From NCBI GenBank assembly GCA_964482845.1, contig CAYZZE010000058.1, forward strand, positions 1 through 14,780: a stretch of 14,780 bases of DNA, read 5' to 3'. The position numbers were made by a program, and so were the translations under genes. Origin of the DNA: VGPI01 sp964482845. GTDB lineage: Bacteria; Cloacimonadota; Cloacimonadia; Cloacimonadales; Cloacimonadaceae. This document shows positions 1-7,986 of this stretch, one piece after another (the stretch's first letter is position 1; each line of letters starts with the position of its first letter). The notes under the pieces were generated by a model that made no database searches, was not told the DNA's origin, and was given only the letters and a program-made list of their open reading frames with translations.

Positions 1-27
1 GTCATACAAGCATATAGATTTTACCCT

Positions 28-90
28 GCACCGACTGAAGTCAGTGCAACGACCGACTGAAGTCAGTGCAACGACCGGCTGAAGCCGGTG
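28..90. repeat. Cluster of three short hairpin repeats
   Basis: Two identical 22-nt units lie head to tail (31-52 and 53-74), followed by a third diverged copy (75-90). Each unit is a short palindrome around a GA loop. In unit 1 the arms 28-36 and 39-47 pair at 8 of 9 positions. In unit 3 ACCGGCT and AGCCGGT pair perfectly. Units 1-2 carry GACT/AGTC where unit 3 carries GGCT/AGCC, a compensatory base-pair change. The word GTGCAACG occurs after units 1 and 2 and again at 101-108. This looks like a REP-like intergenic repeat cluster. It lies beyond the terminator of the porin gene, and the rest of 91-187 shows no gene. Confidence 0.7.
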
Positions 91-187
91 ATACCCCTAT
101 GTGCAACGGTCTTTAATTGTTCATCGATCCTGCTTGTCCGGGAAAGGGTGGTCCGATCGGGTTGCAAATCGGTAGTCGGTTATACGC

Positions 188-219
188 AAAAAAAGCCACG
201 GCGGCAATGTCCGTGGCTT
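188..219 (-). terminator. Intrinsic terminator of the porin-like gene
   Basis: Read on the minus strand, a perfect 9-bp stem (AAGCCACGG at 193-201 on the plus strand, pairing with CCGTGGCTT at 211-219) closes a 9-nt loop. The stem runs directly into a run of seven T residues (plus-strand A at 188-194). It begins 19 bp past the stop codon of the gene at 238-1362. Stem, GC content and U-tract all match a Rho-independent terminator. Confidence 0.93.
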
Positions 220-237
220 AATATAGGATTGATCTGA

Positions 238-1362
238 TTAGAAATCGACTTTGACGGTGGCACCCAGCACATAGATATAATCGGGCCTATCGGCGCCGAA
301 ATATTTACCGGGTAAACCTCCTGCGCCATAGACGGCGAGTTTCATCAAATCTTTGATGAGTGCTTTTTCCAGGCCGGCATTGACTTCGATGCCGATGGCT
401 TCGCTTTCGATGGTTGTGAGGTAACCAGCAGCGCCGAATACCTTCATGTCTTCACCCACAGGCATATTGACAAAACCGACGGCAGAAAGCAAGCCTTCGT
501 TATTGCCCATGGCATAACCGTTCCACCAGCCGAACCCGACACCATCATGATAAGCGCCATATCCATGTAGGTATAAGCCATTCATATAATATGGAGATAG
601 CGTAGTAAGTCCTTCCTTGTTGGCGAAGAGCAGGTCTGCCCCGACATTGAAATCGCCAAATCCGATGGTCGCCTTTGCAGCAGCACCAAAACCGATGCGA
701 ACTTCGATCCCCAGCCGGCTCTGGTAATCGACAAATGCCACCAGATCAAGATCAATGGGATCATAGGCGAGTGCCACATTGGGCATAATCGTAAAATTGG
801 CGTTCTTTGTCCACTGGTCTTTGCCATAAGAAGCAAACAGGCCCATCAGCATCGGGTCCTCTTTTTTCAACTGGGCAAAGAAAACATTATAGTCGTCCTT
901 TTTATCGAAACGCTGCTCGATCGCTTTGATATAGCCAAATTCAGCATTGAACCCAGCCAGGTCGTCCATAAGCAACATCACTCCGCTGAAAGTATCACAG
1001 AGGATCAAACTACGGTGATCCCACCATACTTGCTGACCGATCCGTATCTTGTTGTCCCGGGGACAGGTATATTCGGTATAGAGCATTTCCGTCTCGATAT
1101 TGATACCTTTCGTGCTCAAACCTCCGCCCGGACCACCCCAAACGATGTTCCCGACTTCCAGTTGCCACACAAATTCCAGTTGTTTATGCAACTTGGATGC
1201 AAGATTGAAAACCAGACGATTGTCGATATGTCCGCCATCCATGTCACTGTAGTCGCTATACATAGCGGCACGGGTGCGGAACTCTCCACCATACTCCCAA
1301 TCAATCGCTCCCAGAGCGACGATAAACAGCATTGGGATAAGCAACAATATACATCTTTTCAT
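238..1362 (-). CDS. Porin-like outer-membrane beta-barrel protein
   Basis: This 374-residue protein starts with a typical Sec signal peptide: MKR, a hydrophobic stretch at residues 4-18, and likely cleavage after A19 in ALGA. The mature part alternates polar and aromatic/hydrophobic residues throughout, is rich in Gly, Tyr and Trp, and ends in KVDF with a terminal Phe. That ending is the classic signal for insertion by the BAM complex. A region around residues 45-75 (HIDNRL, then QLEVGN) recalls porin or alginate-export-type barrels, but I cannot assign a substrate. The start is supported by GGAGG ten bases upstream (plus strand 1373-1377). The gene appears monocistronic, with its own promoter at 1396-1424 and a terminator at 188-219. 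Outer-membrane barrel is fairly secure; transport function is inferred. Confidence 0.8.
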   Translation of the reverse strand: MKRCILLLIPMLFIVALGAIDWEYGGEFRTRAAMYSDYSDMDGGHIDNRLVFNLASKLHKQLEFVWQLEVGNIVWGGPGGGLSTKGINIETEMLYTEYTCPRDNKIRIGQQVWWDHRSLILCDTFSGVMLLMDDLAGFNAEFGYIKAIEQRFDKKDDYNVFFAQLKKEDPMLMGLFASYGKDQWTKNANFTIMPNVALAYDPIDLDLVAFVDYQSRLGIEVRIGFGAAAKATIGFGDFNVGADLLFANKEGLTTLSPYYMNGLYLHGYGAYHDGVGFGWWNGYAMGNNEGLLSAVGFVNMPVGEDMKVFGAAGYLTTIESEAIGIEVNAGLEKALIKDLMKLAVYGAGGLPGKYFGADRPDYIYVLGATVKVDF

Positions 1363-1395
1363 CAGGTGTTAACCTCCATGTAGTTTTGTTGCGCG

Positions 1396-1424
1396 ACTGT
1401 AAAGCGCTCTTATCAATCCGTCAA
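1396..1424 (-). promoter_or_regulatory. Sigma-70-type promoter for the porin-like gene
   Basis: On the minus strand TTGACG (plus 1419-1424) is followed after exactly 17 bp by TACAGT (plus 1396-1401), a near-consensus -35/-10 pair. The implied transcript would start near 1389, leaving a leader of roughly 25 nt with GGAGG before the ATG at 1362. It lies only about 10 bp past the stop codon of the upstream oxidoreductase gene, so the porin-like gene can be transcribed independently. Confidence 0.65.
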
Positions 1425-1434
1425 GAAAAATATT

Positions 1435-2523
1435 TCACAAGTCCAGCAGATGGAGATTCAATTCCCTTTGGATTGTATCGATATTCTTCTTTAAGTTGGG
1501 GTTGATGGGGATGCCTTGCCGGCGGACACGGAATTCGCTTTCATACTCTTTTTCACCTGCTACCCAGATCCGGTCTCGGCCGGGGAGTTTGCGGGAATTG
1601 ATCAGTTCACGGCAAATAGCTCCGCAGATCCTTCTAAAATCCGACAGATCGGTAAAGAAATCGATATTGACGGCGAGAAAGAAATGACCCAATCTGTAAG
1701 GAGCGGGATTTCCCTGCTCGTCAGTGCCGTGCAGGTCATTCATAAACGCTCCGTTCTGCAATGCGGCGCAGAGTATCTCGACCATGGTGGAGAGTCCGTA
1801 GCCCTTGTGGCTGCCGGTTTCTTCTTCGGTTCCGCCGATGGGCAGTAGGGCAGCGGTTTGATCAATGAGTTCAACCAATAGTTTCTTGGTGTCCGTGCGG
1901 GGATTGCCTTCTCCATCAATTGCCCAGGATGGTGGCGTATCCTTCTCCTCGCGTGCAAGTTGTTCGATCTTGCCACGCTGGGAGATGGAAGTGGCGGCGT
2001 CGTAGATAAAGGGAAAATCCAGATCCGTCGGCGCTCCAAAACAGATGGGATTGGTGCCGAGAAGCGGATCGCTGCCATACGTGGGGCAAACGGAAGGTCG
2101 GGCATTTGTTAAGGTTATGCCGATCATATCCTGATTGACCGCCATCTCCGCGTAATAGGCACAAATTCCATAATGGGTGGAATTGCGGACCGCAACGGCG
2201 CCCAAACCATATTTTGATGCTTTGTCAAGGGCGGCTTGCATTGCTCTATAACCGATGACGTGTCCCATGCCATGATTACCATCCCAGACGGCAGTGGCAT
2301 ACTTGTCGCGGATGACGTCGATCTTGGTGATGGGGTGTTGAACGCCTTGTAAGATCCGGTCATAATACATTTTGAGACGTCCCACGCCATGGGACTCGAT
2401 CCCTTTGAGATCCGATGCGATCAGTATGTCCGCACAGATGTGGGCATCATCGGGCGGAACTCCAAGCCGTTTAAATACATCGATCATAAAGCCATGCAGG
2501 GCATCAACCGGTAAGTATGTCAT
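1435..2523 (-). CDS. Ldh2/malate dehydrogenase family NAD(P)H oxidoreductase
   Basis: The 362-residue product matches the MDH2/LDH2 (YlbC/YbiC-type) family of NAD(P)-dependent 2-oxoacid or imine reductases, distinct from classical Rossmann-fold malate dehydrogenases. Visible hallmarks are ESHGVGR (residues 43-49, with the family's conserved His), NSTHYG (114-119), TNARP (139-143), LGTNP (155-159), the DAATS/GKIE region and HKGYGL (239-244). I chose the ATG at 2523 because AGAGG sits six bases upstream; a longer form starting at 2559 would overlap the preceding gene. It follows the PLP decarboxylase by 16 bp and is probably cotranscribed. Members reduce malate, lactate, ureidoglycolate or cyclic imines such as piperideine-2-carboxylate. 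The substrate here cannot be read from sequence. Confidence 0.85.
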   Translation of the reverse strand: MTYLPVDALHGFMIDVFKRLGVPPDDAHICADILIASDLKGIESHGVGRLKMYYDRILQGVQHPITKIDVIRDKYATAVWDGNHGMGHVIGYRAMQAALDKASKYGLGAVAVRNSTHYGICAYYAEMAVNQDMIGITLTNARPSVCPTYGSDPLLGTNPICFGAPTDLDFPFIYDAATSISQRGKIEQLAREEKDTPPSWAIDGEGNPRTDTKKLLVELIDQTAALLPIGGTEEETGSHKGYGLSTMVEILCAALQNGAFMNDLHGTDEQGNPAPYRLGHFFLAVNIDFFTDLSDFRRICGAICRELINSRKLPGRDRIWVAGEKEYESEFRVRRQGIPINPNLKKNIDTIQRELNLHLLDL

Positions 2524-2539
2524 GTCAGACCTCTTTGTT

Positions 2540-3715
2540 TTATGATAATGTGACCGCATTTAGCGGGGGAAACCCATTGAAATTGATGGAGCTATAACTC
2601 TGGGTATAGGCGCCGGCGGTAAAGATATACACTATGTCGCCGGGGCGCACGGTATCCGGCATGTGGTATTTGTAGTTCTCATATAAGATATCCATGCTGT
2701 CGCAGGTAGGTCCGGCGATGATGATCTCCTGAGCGAGACCTTCTTTTTCAAAGTAAATGGGATATTTGATGGATTCGTTGATGGTTTCGATGAGACCGCC
2801 AAACTTGCCGACGTCGAGAAAAAGCCAGCGGTAGAGATTGCTCTTGGTCTTTTGGGAGAGGAGGATCACCTCGCTGACCAAAACACCGGCATCGGCGACC
2901 AGAAAGCGACCGGGCTCAATGATGATCTGAGGTAGATCGCTGCCGAAATCCTCATGCAGATAGCGTCCGATCTCCGAGGCATATTCCTTCATTGTGAAAG
3001 TGGGATCGACGTAATGTGCTGGAAAACCGCCACCGATATTGATCATGTGAAGTTCGATGCCTTCTTCCGCCACGGCATCGAAGAGGTATTTGACACGGGC
3101 AATGGCATCATCCCACTGACCGATGTCCCGCTGCTGAGATCCGACATGAAAAGATATACCCCAGGGTGTGAGCCCCAATTCAACGGACTTGAGAATCAGA
3201 TGATAGATCAGATCGGAGTGAGCGCCAAACTTGCGGGAGAGCGGCCAATCGGCTCCGGTCCCTTCAGTCAGGATACGGAAAAAGACCTTGGCTTTGGGTG
3301 CGGTCTCGGCAATATTGATCAGGTCATACTCCGAATCGGTGGCAAAATATTGGACTCCCTTTTGATAAAAATAGGCGATATCCTCGCGCTTCTTGACCGT
3401 ATTGCCAAAACTTACCCGCTGGGGATCGATGCCCAAGCCGGTGAGTTGGTCGAGTTCATAGCGCGATGCCACATCAAAATTGGAGCCCAGCCGGTTGAGC
3501 AGCAGGAGTATCTCGTTCATCGGATTGGCTTTCATGGCATAAAAAATGTCGGCAAATGGCATGCACTCGGTCAATTCGTGATACTTGCGCTCGATGTGCT
3601 CCATATCTATGATGAGTAGCGGTGTCTTTTTATTCTCAGCAAAGCGCTTGATCCGCCCGAACCTTTCGGTGGTCATGTAGCGCTCCAGGGGAAAATGGTA
3701 TGGTTCCTGATACAT
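2540..3715 (-). CDS. Fold-type III PLP-dependent ornithine/lysine-type decarboxylase
   Basis: This 391-residue protein belongs to the alanine-racemase-fold basic amino-acid decarboxylases (eukaryotic-ODC-like). Visible motifs are YAMKAN with the Schiff-base lysine K62, HVGSQ (190-194), the glycine-rich phosphate-binding IGGGFP (227-232), EPGR (267-270), the active-site cysteine in GPTCDSMD (C338, D339) and GAYT with Y370. The Cys-Asp-Ser form of the C338 motif fits ornithine or lysine decarboxylases better than diaminopimelate decarboxylase, whose family has a different loop. It would release CO2 from ornithine or lysine to give putrescine or cadaverine in the cytoplasm. The first ATG has AGGAAG five bases upstream. 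An alternative ATG 13 codons in also has GGAG at good spacing. It leads a two-gene unit with the oxidoreductase at 1435-2523. Confidence 0.87.
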   Translation of the reverse strand: MYQEPYHFPLERYMTTERFGRIKRFAENKKTPLLIIDMEHIERKYHELTECMPFADIFYAMKANPMNEILLLLNRLGSNFDVASRYELDQLTGLGIDPQRVSFGNTVKKREDIAYFYQKGVQYFATDSEYDLINIAETAPKAKVFFRILTEGTGADWPLSRKFGAHSDLIYHLILKSVELGLTPWGISFHVGSQQRDIGQWDDAIARVKYLFDAVAEEGIELHMINIGGGFPAHYVDPTFTMKEYASEIGRYLHEDFGSDLPQIIIEPGRFLVADAGVLVSEVILLSQKTKSNLYRWLFLDVGKFGGLIETINESIKYPIYFEKEGLAQEIIIAGPTCDSMDILYENYKYHMPDTVRPGDIVYIFTAGAYTQSYSSINFNGFPPLNAVTLS

Positions 3716-3744
3716 CGATTCTTCCTATTGGATAATTTGGACGA

Positions 3745-3773
3745 CCTAATTGGGAAAACAGGGATAATGTCAA
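3745..3773 (-). promoter_or_regulatory. Possible promoter for the decarboxylase unit
   Basis: On the minus strand a perfect TTGACA (plus 3768-3773) is followed after 17 bp by ATTAGG (plus 3745-3750), a poor -10 match. Position is right, about 30 bp before the ATG at 3715, but the weak -10 leaves this tentative. Confidence 0.35.
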
Positions 3774-3823
3774 TCAAAACTTCCAAACACAAATCCCATC
3801 GGATGCGGTGCCAGGGAAAATCC

Positions 3824-3851
3824 TTGACGTAATACTAAGATCAGAGACAAT
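3824..3851 (+). promoter_or_regulatory. Promoter for prfB and the downstream gene run
   Basis: TTGACG (3824-3829), a 16-bp spacer, then GACAAT (3846-3851) resembles a sigma-70 promoter. It would initiate near 3858, giving a short leader before the prfB start at 3880. It lies in the 164-bp gap between the divergently transcribed decarboxylase and prfB, where a promoter for each is expected. Confidence 0.5.
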
Positions 3852-3879
3852 GCGACAAAAATCATCGATAGGAATGAAA

Positions 3880-4993
<1,114 letters not shown>

Positions 4994-4995
4994 CA

Positions 4996-5745
4996 ATGAA
5001 GCGGAACTATCGGGACTTGGCTGTAGATCTCGATCCCCATCGCTTACCGCAACACATTGGCATCATTATGGACGGCAACGGACGCTGGGCAATGTTGCAC
5101 CGCCGTCCCCGTCTCTATGGACACAGGGCGGGTGCCAGATCAGTGCGCAATATCATCGAACTGGCAGTGGAACTTAACCTGCGGTGCATAACTTTATATG
5201 CTTTCTCCACCGAGAATTGGAGTCGTCCACAAAACGAAGTGGACGGACTGCTCAAACTGCTCATCGAGATGATGCACAAAGAGATTGGCGAGGTTCACCG
5301 GCAAAACGTAAAGATCCGCACCATCGGCAGCCGCATGAACGTAAATCCTGATTATATGAAAAAAATTGAGGATACCTTGTCACTGACCTGGAACAATACT
5401 GGTCCTATGATCAATGTCGCTTTTAATTATGGTAGCCGGCAGGAGATAATCGAGAGTATTCTTCGCTGGTATGACGATGTCTCAGAGAGGCAGGACAGAT
5501 GTGCCCATCTAACTGCTGAAAAATTTGATGATTACCTATTCACGGCAGGACTGCCGCCTTTGGATCTCGTGATCCGCACCAGCGGCGAGCAACGGTTGTC
5601 CAATTTCATGCTCTGGCAAGCGGCGTATGCGGAGTTGTATTTTACTGAGACCCTTTTTCCCGATTTTGATAAGTATGAGTTTTGTATGGCACTGAGGGAT
5701 TATCAGGAACGGCAACGGCGGTTTGGCGCATTGAAGGACAAGTGA
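4996..5745 (+). CDS. uppS: Undecaprenyl diphosphate synthase (cis-prenyltransferase)
   Basis: The 249-residue enzyme adds isopentenyl units to farnesyl diphosphate to make the C55 lipid carrier for cell-wall and O-antigen synthesis. It carries the cis-prenyltransferase signature IIMDGNGRWA with the Mg-binding D26, H43 in the YGHRAG stretch, STENW (71-75), IRTSGEQR (193-200) and YAELYF (211-216). Length is typical. The ATG is two bases after the prfB stop. The C-terminal codons include AAGGACA, and the same sequence recurs in front of cdsA (see the repeat at 5730-5802). cdsA, the next phospholipid gene, is the common genomic neighbour of uppS. Confidence 0.97.
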   Translation: MKRNYRDLAVDLDPHRLPQHIGIIMDGNGRWAMLHRRPRLYGHRAGARSVRNIIELAVELNLRCITLYAFSTENWSRPQNEVDGLLKLLIEMMHKEIGEVHRQNVKIRTIGSRMNVNPDYMKKIEDTLSLTWNNTGPMINVAFNYGSRQEIIESILRWYDDVSERQDRCAHLTAEKFDDYLFTAGLPPLDLVIRTSGEQRLSNFMLWQAAYAELYFTETLFPDFDKYEFCMALRDYQERQRRFGALKDK

Positions 5746-5802
5746 GAGAACTGAACCAAAGAAAAGGGTGCGATGGAATGCGCCCCTACGGATTGAAGGA
5801 CA
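5730..5802. repeat. Small repeat insertion between uppS and cdsA
   Basis: The 11-mer ATTGAAGGACA occurs at 5730-5740 (end of uppS) and again at 5792-5802 (directly before the cdsA ATG). The following bases are also alike (aagTGAG versus taTGAG). Between them lies a short palindromic element, with GGGTGC (5766-5771) able to pair with GCGCCC (5780-5785, one G-U pair) and ending in CCTACGG. That is the look of widely dispersed small intergenic hairpin repeats. The second copy reads TTG AAG GAC ATA TGA, so it would supply a uppS stop overlapping the cdsA ATG. This suggests that an ancestral overlapping junction was split by the insertion. The duplication is seen; the history is inferred. Confidence 0.6.
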
Positions 5803-5803
5803 T

Positions 5804-6595
5804 ATGAGTGATCTCAAACCACGTATCCTTATCGCTTTGATATTCATACCTCTGCTGTTATGGGTTTTCTATAGCGGAGGCATCCCTTTGATCGCGCTCT
5901 TTTTTGTAATCACCATATTGGGTATGATGGAGTACCGGCAGATGATGATGAAGAGGGAGATCGTCATCTCCTCCGCTTGGATCATACTCGCTGGAAGCGT
6001 TTATTCTGCAATGCTGATGACCGATGCTTTGGATCTGGTGATCCTCTGGCTGGTCATACTTGCCGCATCCTTTGCCACAATGATAAACTGGAACCGGACT
6101 CCTTCCCTCCAGCCGATGTTTGCAGGTCTGTTTGGCATCTTCTACGTTGCCATCATGCCGGTTATGATTGTCCGTATCCATTTTGAATTCGCTGAGAAAA
6201 ACTTGCTCTTATACCTTATAAGCATGATCTGGATCGTGGATTCCGTGGCATATTTTATCGGTATGATGTTTGGCAGGCATCGCAATGTAACCACCATCAG
6301 TCCGCGCAAATCGATTGAGGGCTTTATCGCCGGAGCGACCGCGCCCTGGCTGATCATACTGCTCTTTGCTCTGATGGATGTCACTTGGATCACCTTGCAC
6401 CATTTGGTCTTTCTTGCTTTGTCAGCGGGTATTTTTGGTCAAGTGGGAGATCTTATCGAATCGATGCTCAAGCGCGATTGCGGTGTTAAGGACAGTTCCG
6501 ACCTTATTCCTGGGCATGGCGGGATATTGGATAGAACGGATAGCATCCTTCTGGCTGGTGCTTTTTTGTATGTCCTGCTCCGGGTGACCGGCTAA
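5804..6595 (+). CDS. cdsA: Phosphatidate cytidylyltransferase (CDP-diglyceride synthase)
   Basis: This polytopic inner-membrane enzyme converts phosphatidic acid and CTP to CDP-diacylglycerol, the branch point of phospholipid synthesis. The 263-residue product has several hydrophobic segments in its first 150 residues. The family signature is spread over the C-terminal half: IVDSVAYFIG with D146, SPRKSIEG (166-173), GDLIES (215-220) and KDSSDLIPGHGGILDR (229-244), all holding the conserved acidic and lysine residues. I start at ATG 5804, where AAGGA lies just upstream. An in-frame GTG at 5768 would add 12 residues encoded by the inserted hairpin repeat and is unlikely. It follows uppS and is probably in the same operon. 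Confidence 0.95.
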   Translation: MSDLKPRILIALIFIPLLLWVFYSGGIPLIALFFVITILGMMEYRQMMMKREIVISSAWIILAGSVYSAMLMTDALDLVILWLVILAASFATMINWNRTPSLQPMFAGLFGIFYVAIMPVMIVRIHFEFAEKNLLLYLISMIWIVDSVAYFIGMMFGRHRNVTTISPRKSIEGFIAGATAPWLIILLFALMDVTWITLHHLVFLALSAGIFGQVGDLIESMLKRDCGVKDSSDLIPGHGGILDRTDSILLAGAFLYVLLRVTG

Positions 6596-6621
6596 AAGCG
6601 TATCGAATATAAGGAGATATT

Positions 6622-7986
6622 ATGATAGAACAACTCAAAATAATGACCAGAGGACTGGATACCGATTACTTTGACATCCGGTATGAGACCAAGCAGGTCG
6701 AGCAGGTCACCATGAATAAGAAAGAGATCCGCAGTTGTGGATCAAATCTCGGTGACGGCTATGTCCTGCGGGTGATGAAAAAAGGTGCGGTGGCGAGCGT
6801 CAGTTTTACCAAACCGGAGCAAGCGGAGAGCGCCATCCGGAAAGCGCTGGAGAATGCCGAAGTCCTCGCTGCCAATGGAACTACACCCAAATCTCTGGCA
6901 CCGGTTCCTAAGATTATCGATACTCCAAAAGCACCGTTGATCGAGGATCCTCGCCAAATTTCGCTGACGGAAAAGATCGCCATTACCAAACATTATTCCG
7001 ATCTGCTATTCGCCCAGCCTAAGGTTGCCAACGTCGAGATCGGCTACACCGACTTCTTTCGCAATAAGTTCTTTTACAACAGTGAAGGCACCGAGATCAA
7101 CGAGGAACTGATCACCACCCGTTTGAGTGGATCAGTTATCACTCAGGAAGGTGCCTTGACACAGACGGTGCGCGTTGCCTTCGGCGGTAGCGATGGATTT
7201 CAAAGAGTGCGAGACCGTGAGGCAGAAGCGATCGAAAAGGCAAAGATCGCCTGTGACCTGTTAAGCGCCGAACCGGTCAAGGCCGGCACCTATCGCATGA
7301 TCCTCAATCCCGGTATGGCAGGCGTCTTTACCCATGAAGCATTTGGTCACTTCTCAGAAGCCGATATCGTCCGTGACCTCCCTGCCCTCAAAGAGAAAAT
7401 GCAACTGGGCGCTAAACTCGGAGCGGATATTCTCACAATCATTGACGATGCAACCCAACCCGGACAACTTGGCTTCTACCGCTATGACGACGAAGGCGTT
7501 TCGGTCAGACGGGTAAACCTGATGACTAATGGAGTCTTGACTGCGCGTCTGCATGACCGCTTTACTGCTGCTGAGATGAATGAGCCCCTCACCGGTCACG
7601 CCATTGCCGAGGATTTTCGCTATACCCCGATCGTCCGCATGGGCAATATCTTTATCCAGCCGGATAGATATTCACTGGAAGAACTACTCTCGACCATGGA
7701 CGACGGACTCTATATCGGCGATCCGATGGGTGGTCAGACCTCCGGTGAGAACTTTACCTTTGGAGCCAATTACGGCTATCTGGTCAAAGGTGGCAGGATC
7801 ACCCGTATGATCCGGGACATCAATATCGTCGGTAATCTCTATCAGACCCTCAACAACGTCTGGATGATCGGCAAGGACTTTGTACTCAAAGAATCCGGCG
7901 GTTGTGGCAAAGGACAGACCAATATACGTTCCTGCTATGGCGGACCGCACGTATTATTCAGAGAACTGACCGTGGGAGGTAAATAA
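6622..7986 (+). CDS. tldD: TldD metalloprotease subunit
   Basis: TldD pairs with TldE to form a heterodimeric zinc protease that degrades unfolded peptides and processes modified peptides such as microcins. The 454-residue protein has the HExxxH zinc site as HEAFGH (residues 238-243) and the third ligand region GGCGKGQ with C428. The N-terminal half matches the substrate-channel domain and includes GDGYVLRV. The start codon is preceded by AAGGAG (6612-6617) at ideal spacing. It lies 26 bp after cdsA. Its stop TAA shares one base with the ATG of tldE, so the two subunits are translationally coupled, as expected for a stoichiometric complex. Confidence 0.96.
   Translation: MIEQLKIMTRGLDTDYFDIRYETKQVEQVTMNKKEIRSCGSNLGDGYVLRVMKKGAVASVSFTKPEQAESAIRKALENAEVLAANGTTPKSLAPVPKIIDTPKAPLIEDPRQISLTEKIAITKHYSDLLFAQPKVANVEIGYTDFFRNKFFYNSEGTEINEELITTRLSGSVITQEGALTQTVRVAFGGSDGFQRVRDREAEAIEKAKIACDLLSAEPVKAGTYRMILNPGMAGVFTHEAFGHFSEADIVRDLPALKEKMQLGAKLGADILTIIDDATQPGQLGFYRYDDEGVSVRRVNLMTNGVLTARLHDRFTAAEMNEPLTGHAIAEDFRYTPIVRMGNIFIQPDRYSLEELLSTMDDGLYIGDPMGGQTSGENFTFGANYGYLVKGGRITRMIRDINIVGNLYQTLNNVWMIGKDFVLKESGGCGKGQTNIRSCYGGPHVLFRELTVGGK

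Noticed and set aside
2954..3619. A 221-codon plus-strand open frame opposite the decarboxylase gene
   Set aside because: The opposite strand encodes a protein with all active-site motifs of its family; the antisense product shows no recognisable motif or ribosome site and is best seen as a codon-bias shadow.
5768..5803. A longer cdsA starting at GTG 5768
   Set aside because: The extra 12 codons are encoded by the inserted hairpin repeat, and ATG 5804 has its own Shine-Dalgarno.
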